Shown: in pieces, positions 44,371 through 55,426 of the stretch
Position numbering within the stretch: the first letter of the stretch is position 1
Layout of the letters: every line of letters starts with the position of its first letter
From: Onthophagus taurus
Lineage: Eukaryota; Arthropoda; Insecta; Coleoptera; Scarabaeidae
Length of the DNA stretch: 64,000 nt
NCBI RefSeq assembly: GCF_036711975.1
Contig: NC_091966.1
Location: 28,155,501-28,219,500, forward strand
Direction: 5' to 3'
Program-made: the position numbers and the translations under genes
The notes under the pieces: generated by a model
Told to the model about the DNA's origin: nothing
Database searches by the model: none
What the model saw: only the letters and a program-made list of their open reading frames with translations

Positions 44371-45425
44371 TCAACTTAATAATTGTTCAAAGTGTTGTCC
44401 GTTATTAGCTAAACAATGGTACAACCGTTGTTCAAAACTACGGCGCACATTTTCAAAAACTTCCCTTTGAATTCCACGGCAAGCTGCAGTAATTCTCTGA
44501 CGAAGTTCTTCTAAATTTTGAGGTTGAGAGGTAAATACAACAGACTTTAAATGACCCCATAAAAAAAAGTCTAATGGCGTCAAATCTGGTGATCTATCCA
44601 TCTGTTTGGAAACGTATTATCTAACCACTGTCGTACTGGGAGAACATAGTGAGGAGGAGCTCCGTCTTGTTGAAAATATAATTCATTCTCATCAAGTAAG
44701 GCATTTTCTTCTCTATCCAACTGATTCTCGAGAGCTTCCGTAATTAGTGGATTGATAGTATTTTCTAACATATCCAAGTACACTTCGCCGTTTAAATTTC
44801 CATCGGTAAACACTGGACCAATCACTTGGTCTCCCAAAATGCCGGCCCATACATTAACTTTTTCAGGATATTGTGTATGCCCTTCTACAGTCAGATGAGG
44901 GTTTTCATTACTCCAATATCTGCAGTTATGTTTATTTACAAATCCATTTAAAGAAAAAGTGCATTCATCACTAAAGCAGATATTTTTCATAAAAACGTTG
45001 TTATTATTAATAATAGTGGTCACTTCTTCACAAAACTGTATTCTCCTGTCAAAACCGTCTTCAGTTAGCTCTTGATGTATTTTCAATTTATAAGGATGGA
45101 ATTTGTGAAGTTTTACAACTTTATGAACAGAACCCAAGGATATACCAGTTGCACGAGATACCTGACGCAATGAAGTATTGGGGCTGATACCGAAATGACC
45201 TAACACTTCCAGTTGAGCGGTTTCATTCAAAACTCTCGACTCATTATGATTTATGTTGGCAACGGACCCAGTCTGAGTGAATTTCTTCATGAGATTCAGG
45301 ACGTATGTATGAGATACGTTCTTATCTGGATGCCTTTCATTAAAAACTGCGGCAGTTCGTCGAGCACATTCATTTTGGGATTAATACAATAAAATTTCAA
45401 TCCTTTCCTGCAAACTGTAAACCAT
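44371..45425 (-). pseudogene. Mariner-like transposase, near full length
   Basis: From ATG 45425: MVYSLQERIEILL, a stop at codon 14, then RRTAAVFNERHPDKNVSHTY, an HTH with SLRQVSRATGISLGSVHKVV, the first Asp in NICFSDECTFSLNGF, VNVWAGILGDQVIGPVFTDG, and the second Asp in ELYFQQDGAPPHYVLPVRQW. A short deletion with a shift follows FPNRWI (about 44600). The third Asp is in RSPDLTPLDFFLWG of the second frame, which continues to 44371. The deletion removes part of the usual spacing between the second and third Asp, so even with the shift corrected the active site would be altered. It is the cognate transposase of the surrounding long-TIR element. Confidence 0.85.
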
Positions 45426-47079
45426 TATTGCTGTTTTATTTAAATAACTTTGTTAAGTGGATAACACAAAGTTGTTTAAGTAATAACCAAATAAACTTAT
45501 GTTCAGAATTGCACTTTTATTTTATTCTTTTCTCGCACCGTTTATAGAAAGAGAAAAATTTCGTCCCTTTTTTTGGCCATTCGAGTCAAGAGTAATTTTC
45601 ATACAGGTTTAATGTAAAATACTTTCAATAAAATTTAGTTTAATTCATAATTATACGTGTTTAGTTTTCTTAAATATTTCCGATTGCTCCGAAATAACAA
45701 AGGTTTAATGGTCGTTGTAAAAACGAACATGGTAATTTAATTTTATAAATTAATAGTAAAAGATTACTTATTCTTGGTTTTAAGAAGGTGATTAAAGTTT
45801 TTAATATTAATTAAAGCGGGAAATACAAAACAAAGATTTTCGCAAAAATTTCGAAAACGAATCGATCAATTTAAAAAAAATAAATACTAACATGTAGTAC
45901 CTTAAAAGACCTTTAAAATGAGGTATCACTTGACACCCCTTTCCATTTAAGATTTTTAAGGGGTTGGTTTCTGACGGCGCACACAGGCGAATTTTTTAAA
46001 AATCTCGGCCAAAATTGGAAAAATTTAAGGAATAAGATTGAAAATGCAATTATTGCTTTTTGATTAAGTAAACCCCAAGGTGCCTCGAAACACATTATTT
46101 ATAATTATTGTAACAATCGCCGCCAAAATATTTTAGTTGTTAATTGATTGTTTAGTAAACAGTTATCACCTAGATAAAACGTCGGTAAAAATTGTGGTTT
46201 TTAATTAATTTTTTCCTTTACACTTTTTTTATATATTTCGAAAATTTATCATAGAACGTATTGCTGGTGGTAAGAAGATTTGTATAATATACAGAAAGCA
46301 ACAATTCGGTTATTAGTATTTTTGTAATATTGTTTGATTACATCATATGTGGAAATTGAGAAAATAATTTATTTTACGATATTAAGATGGGCAAAAAATA
46401 AATTGTTTAACGTTGTTCAAAAGTAATATTGTATACGTGTTGTAGTCAGTGATGGGCGCTGGGTAAATACCCGGCGGGTAGGTATTTATAAAATGGGTAT
46501 TTATCCGGGTATTTACCCCAGCCCAGGGTAAATACCCAAACAGAGTACGTATAAAAGTGATACAAGTAAAAATATATCAAAATAAATGAATAAAAATGAA
46601 GAGGAAGATGATAAAATGGGCGTTGAAGACGAGGAATTGCCGACGATCGAAAACGTATTATCATCAGACGAATCTGTCGTAATTTAGATTAGATCAAGTT
46701 ATTATGATTATTATCATCAAGCTTTGCCACAATGATGACCACATCGTTTACGCCAGTTCTTCTTCATAGGTCTTCATTTAGTATGTGGTCCCTCAGGGTT
46801 ATACCCAGCATCGACTTCTCCATCTATCTTTGCGTCACTTTGAGCCTCCTGCCAATCGCCATGTTTGATGGCGCATTGGAAACGTACAATTTTCACCACA
46901 TATAGAACGTGCTGAAATTGTGAAATTTTATATCCATAAAAGTTCCTCTGTTGCGCTTGCTCAACGCGTGTACAGAGCAAAATATTAAGATTTTTATTAA
47001 AATGTTAAGGCTATAGCTGTTGTAAGTGTTGATATTCAAAAGCGTGACAATGGCGCGACGGTGACAGTCAACTGAACTC

Positions 47080-47385
47080 AAAGAAAATGGCATGGAGGAC
47101 TACTGGTTCCAGAAAGATGGTGTAACATGCCATACTGCTCTATTAATTGGAACTATTGATGGCTCTATTGATAGATACCGAAAAGTGGCGATTATGACTG
47201 GCTGGTGCGTTCGCCTGATTTAACGCCTCCTGGCTTTTCCTGTGGGGATACCTTAAGAGCCAGGTTTATGTCAACAAGCCAGACACTCTCGAGCAACTTA
47301 AGGCCAACAGACGCCAAGAAATCGCCGAAATAACGCCCGAAACGTCTAATGACCGATCTCGCTGAGACACCCTGTATAGGAATAT
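47080..47385 (+). pseudogene. Mariner-like transposase C-terminal fragment
   Basis: YWFQKDGVTCHTALLI (second Asp) at about 47100, RSPDLTPPGFSC (third Asp) at about 47205, then after a shift LWGYLKSQVYVNKPDTLEQL and RQEIAEITPET. The N-terminal half is absent. It is followed by ACACCCTGTATA, perhaps an element end. Confidence 0.75.
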
Positions 47386-47900
47386 AGCTCTTAAAGATGT
47401 CTTTAAATTTCCCGTAGGCTGACCATGCGAGTGTGATCATTCTGTTTAGTTCGCTTGTTTAATTATCTCTCGATACACGAACCTCATGGCCAAGATATAC
47501 ATAGCTGTCAACCCTCTCAATCTCATTATCCCCAATGTTGATGTTAGAGTTGGGAACAAGATTTGTCATAAATTTTGATTTCTCCACGTTGATATTTAGC
47601 CAGACTCTTGCGCACACCTCCTTTAAATCGTTCAGCATTAGTTTCATCTCCAAGGTTATCCGAAATAAGAACTCTATCGTCCGCGTAGCACAAATTACTT
47701 AGGCATTTACCATCAATGTTTATGCCTTTTTGGGACCAATCCAGTTGTTTAAATGCACTCTCCAGGACTGTGATGAACAATTTAGGTTCACCATTGTATC
47801 GCCTTGTTTTACTCATAATCAGTACTTTAATACTTCTACTCTCTTCAGTACTTTCGTGCAATTTTACTATCATTGTAGCATTCTTGCAGATGTTATAAAT
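47386..47900 (-). pseudogene. LINE reverse transcriptase fragment
   Basis: Reading leftwards in shifting frames: MSKTRRYNGEPKLFITVLES, then the RT active-site block CYADDRVLISDNL, LNINVEKSKFMTNLVPNSNI, ERVDSYVYLGHEV and ITLAWSAYGKFKDIFKS. It is the palm-to-thumb part of a non-LTR RT with YADD intact but frameshifts around it. Confidence 0.8.
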
Positions 47901-48454
47901 GAGTTTTAATTAAATTTTATAAATACCTCTAAATACCCATCTTGGGTAAATACCCCCGGGTATATATCCAGGAAATTTACCCTTGAAAATAAATACCCGG
48001 GTATTTAACAACACTGGTTGTAGTATAAAGCCTACTATTGTAGATTTTACTAAAAATTCTTGCGGTATTTTGCGGTTTTACCTTAAAATAAATTTTTATT
48101 ATAGTGTGTGTATAAAATTCGGAAAAAAATCATACTTCCGCTATGTGCTGTTTGTTTGGGGAGCGCATTTGCAGTTAGAAAATAAATATAAAGGGACACT
48201 TTTTCACTATTAAATTGATAATATAGGTGTCCACAAAAAGGTTTCTAACCAAAATTACAATTTATTTTCTGAAACACTAATTAATTTTAGTATGAGATGT
48301 TAGCGTTCTAAAGTTAATAATTTTCTAGAAAGAAATTAAAAACTTGAATTGACACACTGAATTTTCGGTAAAATATTAAAAGTTGTTATTGTGTCAATTC
48401 AATTTATTATTTGCAAGATTTTTTCGTTGAAAATAATTAACCATCCGTCTTATA

Positions 48455-49150
48455 CAGGCTGGTCCGTTACTAATGGGACACAGAGCAACAGTGAATTCCT
48501 TACATTAAATTATTACGATTTAACCCAATTTATCTTAGTCTACTTGTTAATAATAACGAAGTTACAGATGGGTAAAGTTTATACTTTATTTTCATTTTTC
48601 TTTAATAATTTTCACTGTCAATTAGCATTAATACTCTAGTATTAATGCCAATACTGTAGTATTAATGCCATTTGAGAGTGTTAGTCTAGTGTTTGATGAA
48701 ATAAAATCATTTTCAACGCCAACTAATGTTTACTGAGCATAATTAAATTTTGCAAATTGCCTTACAGTGATTATCTTGGAAACGGAGAACTTTAGAAAAT
48801 GTCTGAGAAACTGTTTCAAGTTGTGTTAGTTGCAAAAATTTTAACGATGATAAGGATATGTCTATTTTAAAGGAGTTTTTTAAGGCAGGCAGTGCCATCT
48901 GAAAGATAAATCAAAACTAATACCAAATTATTATTTATCGTCTTAAAAAATGGTAATGTACCAATTTTTGTGGTCATAATGCAAGAGAAAACGAAATATT
49001 TAAAGAAAAGCGAAAATAAAGTATTAACTGTAATCATCAGTATTTTCGTTATTATTGACAATTGGACTAACATAAATTGGATTAAATCCTAACAATTTAA
49101 TGTAAGGAATTCACTGTTCCTCTCTGTCCCAGTAGTAACGGACCACCCTA
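48455..49150. mobile_element. Inverted-repeat element, TA flanks
   Basis: About 190-bp inverted arms (48455-48640 and about 48960-49150) share GGTCCGTTACTA and CAGTGAATTCCTTACATTAA. Tips are CAGGCTGGTCCG and TAGGGTGGTCCG. No coding sequence is present. Confidence 0.65.
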
Positions 49151-49172
49151 TATATAAAAATATAGGTAGATA

Positions 49173-49497
49173 CCAAGGACAGTAGAATCTAACAGGACTG
49201 CTACATCCATTGTTGTGACAACCTGCCCGCAAACTACGTCACACCATTTTCCACGCCCAGCTGTTGTTATGGTCTATGCGTTTGCTGTGTATTTTTAGAG
49301 GTTATATCCTAGACGTATTCATATTATTTTTGAAGTTTTATGTTTTTAGACGTATTAATGTCTATCATATAACCTTTAAAAACGCAGACAGTTACCAGGC
49401 GTGGCAAATAGTGTGACGTAGACTGCGGGCAACCAATCCCTAGTGGACTACAAAAATACAATGGATGTAGCAGTCCTGTCAGATTCTACAGTCCTTG
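49173..49497. mobile_element. hAT-type MITE, 8-bp duplication GGTAGATA
   Basis: About 325 bp with roughly 40-bp inverted ends (CCAAGGACAGTAGAATCTAA; from the right CCAAGGACTGTAGAATCTGA). It is flanked by GGTAGATA (49165-49172 and 49498-49505). The 8-bp duplication fits hAT or P superfamilies. Confidence 0.75.
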
Positions 49498-49860
49498 GGT
49501 AGATACAATTAAATAAAATCGCAGTATATCATAAAATACTTCATCCTTGGTAATTGTATAGATATTTTTTAATTTCCACCAATTTTGCAGTATAAAATTG
49601 ACAAAAATATCTTTTTGGCAAAGATTTTTAACTAATTCGCTTCTGTGCGGCGGGGGGTTGAAGTGAGTGAGTCAATTTTTGCATAAAAAGTTGTACCCCT
49701 TGGTTTTATTCTTTACCTATTCCAGCGATTTTCTTTTTAAACTTCCGGATTTACAGAGATTGAGGTGGAAAGTTTTGAAATGAACAACCTGTATATCAAA
49801 GTACACTTAAAATTCACTAAAGATTCACCTTTGAAGTTTGTTCCAGTCATTCACATACAC

Positions 49861-50466
49861 CTGTATAATAGAACTCAAGGCTTTACTGTATTGTTAAATT
49901 ATTTATTTAATCCATGAATTTAAATCTTGAAACAAAATTAGCATTTAAATCAAAAAATAAAAAGGACTTATTAAATAGGTAATATCTTGAAAATGTAATT
50001 TTTATAAAACATACTTAATTAGGTAAAAATGAAAGTGTTAAGGAATAAAAAAAAATAAAACCAATATATCGATATCATCGACACATTTTATTCGCACAGT
50101 TTAACACTATAAAAATACCCGAAATAAAACGACATTTCGCACAGAGTTATCTATTTATTGAGTCCCGTTAGAACATAACTATACTGCCAACATGGAAAAG
50201 ATTACTGTTTAAAACCCCATCAACACAAGTCTGGAAAGGCACAATATAAAATACGGGTTCGACGCACATTTTACTACAACTAAGATTTCCTTTTTTTATT
50301 TATTATTAATTATTTTTTCGAGTAGTTGTGATCGGTTATTATTTTATTTTGTTTTATTAGTTTTAACTAAATAGCGGAGGTGATATTGTTATTATTTTTT
50401 TTCCTTTTTTTGTTTCTTTTAATTTATTATAATTATTACGATTGATCTCAATTAGATGATGAGTCA
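49861..50466 (-). other. Probable eIF1 3' UTR and downstream DNA
   Basis: AT-rich sequence left of the eIF1 stop. On the minus strand AATAAA signals occur at about 50426-50421 and near 50361-50350, either of which could serve eIF1 polyadenylation. Confidence 0.45.
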
Positions 50467-51215
50467 TTAGAAGCCATGGACCTTTAGTTGGTCCGGCTTT
50501 GCCAGTCCGCTCTTTGTCAGCCACTGGCAAATATTTTCTCTTTGGTCGCCCTGTAGTTGAAGGACTTCACCGTATTCTGGATGCTCTATTACTGTGCCAT
50601 TGCACGCAAATTCCTATTTCAACAAAAATTTAATTAAATAAGCAATCCTAATTGTTTTAAAGTATAATAAAAGTGTGAGAAGTGTGTAAAATTTCTTAAT
50701 TTACCTTTTTACATGCTCGTACAATTTTTTTCAGGTCATATTCAGCCGATAATCCCTGCACCGTAGTTAATGTCTTGCGACCATTTCGTTGCTGTATTCT
50801 TATATGAACAAGCCCGTCCTGAACATCATCATCAGCACCCTTACTTGCATCAGCAAAGGGGTCTATAAGTTAATAAAATGAGATAAAGAATTACTCAGGT
50901 AACAAAAAAGAACTAGAACAAGAAACGTTGGGTTGGAGAGAATTAGGTCGAGGTCATGGACTTTATGGAGAATTCTGGATGCAGTGAACATTTTTTTTTG
51001 AATTTTATTACCCAAAAAACATAAAATAAGCCTCATAAATCTTACGCACGTTTTAAACATAATCCTGTTCTATAAATAACACCAAGCGGGATAAGCAATG
51101 AGTTGCAATACAAACAACAACGGCCATATTATTTTTGACAGCCGCGAAATAAGAATGATAAAGGTTTGTATTTTTACGATAACTTACCGAATGTGGTTAG
51201 ATTCTGGATGGACAT
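50467..51215 (-). CDS. eIF1: Translation initiation factor eIF1 (SUI1)
   Basis: Small factor that binds the 40S subunit near the P site and enforces AUG selection. Three exons on the minus strand: 51215-51188, 50862-50705, 50613-50467, with GT/AG introns (donors GTAAG and GTAAAT). They give 110 codons, close to the animal length of 113. Visible SUI1 motifs: DPFADASKG at the N-terminus, HIRIQQRNGRKTLTTVQGL (basic ribosome-contact loop), FACNGTVIEHPEYGEVLQLQ, and GDQRENICQWL then DQLKVHGF at the end. All exons are in phase with no stops. Start-codon context is poor (C at -3, T at +4), as expected for a factor that autoregulates through start-codon stringency. The most reliable host gene here. 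Confidence 0.98.
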
Positions 51216-51420
51216 ACGATAATCAAAATATATACGTATAAAAGAAAGACTTGCGAACTGCACTAAACCTGCGGATAAACGGATGATCACAGATTAAAAA
51301 TTGCCCGCAGCAAACTGAACCAGCGCCTTGCAAACCGCTTGATGATTCACTAGTATGACGTAAGCGCATGCGTCCAGAAAGCCAACATCAAGCAAATGAA
51401 AATTTTAAGGTTCGCGATCG
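51216..51420 (-). promoter_or_regulatory. eIF1: eIF1 5' UTR and promoter region
   Basis: The 200 bp upstream of the eIF1 ATG are GC-richer than the surroundings and lack an upstream ATG near the start codon. No TATA box is at an obvious place, consistent with a housekeeping promoter. The exact start site is not visible. Confidence 0.4.
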
Positions 51421-51918
51421 GCCGAGAAGTGAATGATTTCTCAAAAACTTATACAAAAACACAGTTGCGTAAAATGGGTTAGATTACAGGAAAAAAATGT
51501 TAGAAAAAGCTACAAAACTATTGAATTTCTACGAAATAATTTGACGTTTGAAAAAATGAATATCGACATGTATTATTTTTTTACCTTGGTTTTTTAATCA
51601 CAATTTTTTAATTGCCGGCAAAATTTATGTTGGCACCTCTAGCTGTCATTCCTTTATTTACATTTATTTATCGTTTTTAATCAAGTTTTAATCTTATCAT
51701 ACATTTAAACTATGCCATGAACTTGATGTATCGCAGGGTAAGTCATAAACACATGTATAAATATTAATCAAACAAAAATAGGTAAATTATTCTGGATAAC
51801 AAAATTGATATAGTGCAAAAAGTTAGGTTAACTTTCCGAAGAGATCGTGTAATAGACCTTAAAAAACTTTCAAAAATCAAACAAACATTTTTAATTAAGA
51901 AATATTAAAAGTTATTGG
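51421..51918. other. AT-rich DNA with no recognised gene
   Basis: No supported feature between the eIF1 promoter region and the composite element. Confidence 0.4.
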
Positions 51919-52489
51919 CATACACTGCCTCAATAAAGTCTACGTACAAATTAAATTAAAAACTTCTACAAAAAAATTAAAAAAGATACACCTCCAAGGT
52001 AATGAAAAACTTGTTAGGATTGATAAAGAAATGTAAGGAATTCGAACTGTAACATTTATTTCCAAATTGAACGTTTTTGGGATTTATAAAAAATATATAC
52101 AAGAAAAAGCGTAAATTCTACACACGTGTCCATACAACGACGGTTGTGAAGTTAGCCATAGATTTTAAAATCGAAAAATGACCGATTTCCGCAACTCAAA
52201 ACGCAAATTAAAATTAATATTTGAGTTTAGCACTCCTAGAACAACCCCTATACAAAAATTTACGGGGGGGTGTTTTCATTTAAGGGCGTAAAAAATCCCA
52301 AAGTTGTGAACATCGCGTGCGCTCGAAGACTGTTCGACCAAAATCGAAAAATGACGAATTTCTGCAACTCGAAACGCAAATTAAAATTCATATTTGAGTT
52401 TAGCGGTCTTAGAATAACCCGTATACAAAAATTTACGGGGGGCTGTTTTCATTTGAGGGAGTAAAAAAATACCAAAGTTGAAATTCAGA

Positions 52490-53786
52490 GTTCTTGATTA
52501 TTAGATTGAAAATATGTAAGAGTTCGTTGACTAAAAATGTAGGAATCTCATCTGGGCCAATTGTAGCCTTTGAATTGAATTTTTTGAAAGATCATTTCGT
52601 CGTAACTGACTTCGGAGATACCAAAGGTGACAGAATTAGTATCATAAACAGCGTGATCGTTACCAGTAGGTTCAAATGATGCAGGATAGTACATACCCTC
52701 AAAATGATCGGCAAATAAGTTGACTACTGTTAGCAAATCGGAATTCATTGGCCCACTTGAGAGAGCCTGGAGATCTTATATTGTTTCTGCTCATGTTAAC
52801 AAAACGCCAAACGTTTTTGGGTTCTTTTCTTATGTCCCTCAGAGATTTGACATAAACTTGTGCGATGATGTCTGCAATGAGTTTTTCTATACAATTTATG
52901 GTGGTGTTTTTTGCATGCTTGCCCTCAGATTTAAGTACGTGAGCGTCAAGGTCGTTGTATAATGCTTCATAAAAAACATTACAGTATTGTTCAACCGATG
53001 ATAACGTAAATAAATGAGTCCAGTCGATGTTAAGCAGTGCCTCGTACATGTCAGGCAGATAAGATAACATCTTGAGCTATCAAATGTGTAGGCACCGTTA
53101 CCGCAAAACAGTAATGTCAGATTAGTAATTATCTTCTCATACCAATGTAAAGTCTGAATGTTTAATTGCAAACTCAAGTTTGAGGAAGCAAGTATCAAAT
53201 CAAGAGTTCTATCAATGATATTCATTACATTATTTAATTGCAGAAAGTCATTATTACTGCAATATTAAAATCACTCATGACTATGGTATCCAAAGACATA
53301 TCCAACATTGATTGAATGTAAACGAAGGTGTAACTATACATACATTCCTCCAGATGTAAGAGGTGGGAAATAGCAGACAACAATGTTAAAAGCCGATTTC
53401 ATCTTTTTAAAGTCAATCCGTACAGCTTTCAAGTCAATTGATTCAATAGGACAGGAGGCAATCATGATATTCGAAGTAGCAACTCTGGAATTAACAGCCA
53501 GTAACATCTCTCCACCCTTACGGTGAGATCGATCAGATCTAAAAACGTCTTACCTGTCTGGAAAGATCTCGTAGTCTAGGATGCTCTTCTTGACCCAAGT
53601 TTCCGATGCATCGACCGAAGTAAAAAATTCATTGATTTTTGTATTCAATCGCGTGTGTTTTGATAGTATATGTTGTACTCTTTCCATTGGGAAGTAATTA
53701 GTTTTTCTTAACAATTCTCGGACATCTATTAATGAACTGTATATTCTTAAATCATTTTCACCGTATTCAAAATCCGCATCTAACAA
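52490..53786 (-). pseudogene. Jockey-like LINE endonuclease to RT fragment
   Basis: Reading leftwards: LNTKINEFFTSVDASETWVK and SILDYEIFPDR (53690-53550), stop, then SDRSHRKGGEMLLAVNSRVA, FNIVVCYFPPLTSGG, SDFNI, and NIIDRTLDLILASSN, an apurinic-type endonuclease core with gaps. Next come YNDLDAHVLKSEGK and IRKEPKNVWRFVNMSRNNI, the endonuclease-RT linker. Then VNLFADHFEGMYYP and ISEVSYDEMIFQKIQ, followed in another frame by GPDEIPTFLVNELLHIF, the start of the RT domain. Many frameshifts. The layout fits the Jockey/CR1 group. Confidence 0.8.
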
Positions 53787-54030
53787 GGGAAATGAACAAT
53801 CAAAGAAAATTTTGCGTAAACGTGTGGATGGGGCTCATTGGAAATAATTTAATTGGTCCTTATTTTTTACCGGATGGTTTAACTAGCGCAGCATACAATG
53901 AATTTTTACATAACAATTTAATAGGCCTGCTTGACCATGTACCTTTAGAAAACAGATGTAATGTGGTTTTCCAGCATGATGGATGCCTTGCACCCTAATA
54001 TTGTGCAAGGCATTCAATGAAATTGGTGAT
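53770..54030 (+). pseudogene. Mariner-like transposase central fragment
   Basis: NPHLTREMNNQRKFCVNVWM, GLIGNNLIGPYFLPDGLTSA and CNVVFQHDGCLAP (second catalytic Asp), ending at a stop at 53998; a little further lies YCARHSMKLVIF. The first and last thirds of the enzyme are absent. Confidence 0.75.
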
Positions 54031-55426
54031 TTTTCGATTTTAGTCGAACAGTATTCCCGCGCACGCGATTTTCACAACTTTGGGATTTTTTTATGCCCTT
54101 AAATGAAAACACCCCCCCGTAAATTTTTGTATAGGGGTTGTTCTAAGAGTGCTAAACTCAAATATTAATTTTAATTTGCGTTTTGAGTTGCAGAAATCGG
54201 TCAATTTTCGATTTTTAAATCTATGGCTAACTTCACAACCGTCATACACCGGCTACCTTAAATTATTCTCCCACCAGTCTTAATTCCCTAGTAGGCATCT
54301 GTTAATTAAAATTTTAAGTATGTAACAATATATTTAACCAGCAGAGTAATTTATAAAAAACGGAATAGGCAAGTCAATAACATTCAAACATATGAACTTT
54401 CAAAAGTTTATTAATTTAAAAAAAAAGTACTTCAGTACAAAAGTTTGTGTACCAGGACTACAAAAGGTGAAAAAAAATTGGTGTTTTTAAAAAAAAAGAA
54501 ATTTTTGTTTGCAATAACTTTGGTTACTTGTGTAGGATTAGAAATCGTTTCTAAATCTTGCTGAACTAGTTCACATTCTGCTATTAAAAGCTGCTTTCAA
54601 TATTCCTTACTAAATGCAGCTATTGGAAACCAACGTATCTTAAATTATGGATGGGAAATTGAATACAAAACGACATAGCAATCTTACGTAGTACTCGTTA
54701 GTACGTAAGATTGTAACGGACTTAATATTATGTCCAATATTATAAGCATTACTCCTGAACTGCCACATATCGACCAAACGAAATATATTTCAAAATATAA
54801 ACATTAAACACAATAAGGATATGTGTTGTTAGCTGCAGTTATAAAACAGCATCTATCTATAAAACCTTCTGATAATATTACCTTTGCTTCTTCTGAAAAG
54901 ATTGTAAATAAGCTGACAATCTGACATCAGCGAGTTTTAATGATTTATTTCTGATTTATAATTTGAAAAAGGTCTCTTAGTGCTGAGTGAGGTATACGAT
55001 GTTGAACTGCCCATTTTCTTATTTTACGTCTAAATATTACCTCTTTATTGAGCTCTATGCTTCTAAATTACTGTTGTCGTTAGATTCTAGTTCAACTAAC
55101 CAACTTTCGGTTGCCTTTTCGTAGTCATTACATCCTTTTAGATTCGGTTGTACGAAGACTTGCGTAGAATTTACGGGTTTTATTGTATTTATTTTTTTAT
55201 AAATCCCAAAGACGTTGAATTTGGAAATAAATGTTACAGTTCGAATTCCTTACATTTCTTTATCAATCCTAACAAATTTTTCATTACTTTGGAGGTGTAT
55301 CTTCTTTAATGCTTTTGTAGAAGTTTTAAATTTTAATTTGTATGGAGGCTTTATTGAGGCAGTGTATGTTTAATACGAGTTTGAGGAAAAATGTATGTTT
55401 TTTTAACTAAACTTTTTATTTAGATA

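Larger units (their letters stand above)
46447..48016. mobile_element. hAT element, GTTGTAGT duplication
   Basis: Ends CAGTGATGGGC and the reverse complement of CAGTGTTGTTA, with a perfect 8-bp duplication GTTGTAGT (46439-46446 and 48017-48024). Both ends are dense in palindromic GGGTATTTACCC-type motifs. It has no hAT coding sequence. Instead it contains a mariner fragment (plus) and a LINE fragment (minus). Confidence 0.88.
45979..49642. mobile_element. Transib-like insertion, CGGCG duplication
   Basis: Begins CACACAGGCGAATT and ends with the reverse complement of CACAGAAGCGAATT; similarity continues over about 30 bp (TTAAAAATCT, GCC). The flanks on both sides read CGGCG, a GC-rich 5-bp duplication of the Transib type. 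Removing it rejoins GGTTTCTGACGGCG to GGGGTTGAAG, as in the left arm at 43850-43880. No Transib coding sequence was seen; it is filled with later insertions. Confidence 0.7.
43717..49791 (-). mobile_element. Tc1/mariner-type element with long, split TIR
   Basis: Tips GAGGGTGTTCATTTC and the reverse complement of CAGGTTGTTCATTTC, flanked by TA (43715-43716 and 49792-49793). The left arm is continuous (43717-44165). The right arm is in two parts, 45675-45978 and 49643-49791, because a 3.66-kb Transib-like element interrupts it. The transposase pseudogene lies between the arms. Comparison with 36600-36640 shows the empty TA target. Confidence 0.85.
52138..54247. mobile_element. Inner inverted-repeat element holding LINE and mariner
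   Basis: Tips GACGGTTGTGAAGTTAGCC and its inverse. The left arm contains two tandem copies of a roughly 150-bp unit (52172-52330 and 52335-52480) with TTTACGGGGGG; the right arm has one. It encloses the LINE fragment and the mariner fragment, so it is either an element that trapped them or an array formed around them. Confidence 0.55.
51919..55368. mobile_element. Composite inverted-repeat element
   Basis: Tips CATACACTGCCTCAATAAAG and its inverse, with arms of about 205 bp (51919-52121 and 55160-55368) sharing AATGTAAGGAATTCGAACTG. Inside lies a second inverted pair (52138-54247). The target duplication is not clear. The interval 54250-55160 shows no recognisable coding sequence. The superfamily is unknown. 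Confidence 0.6.
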
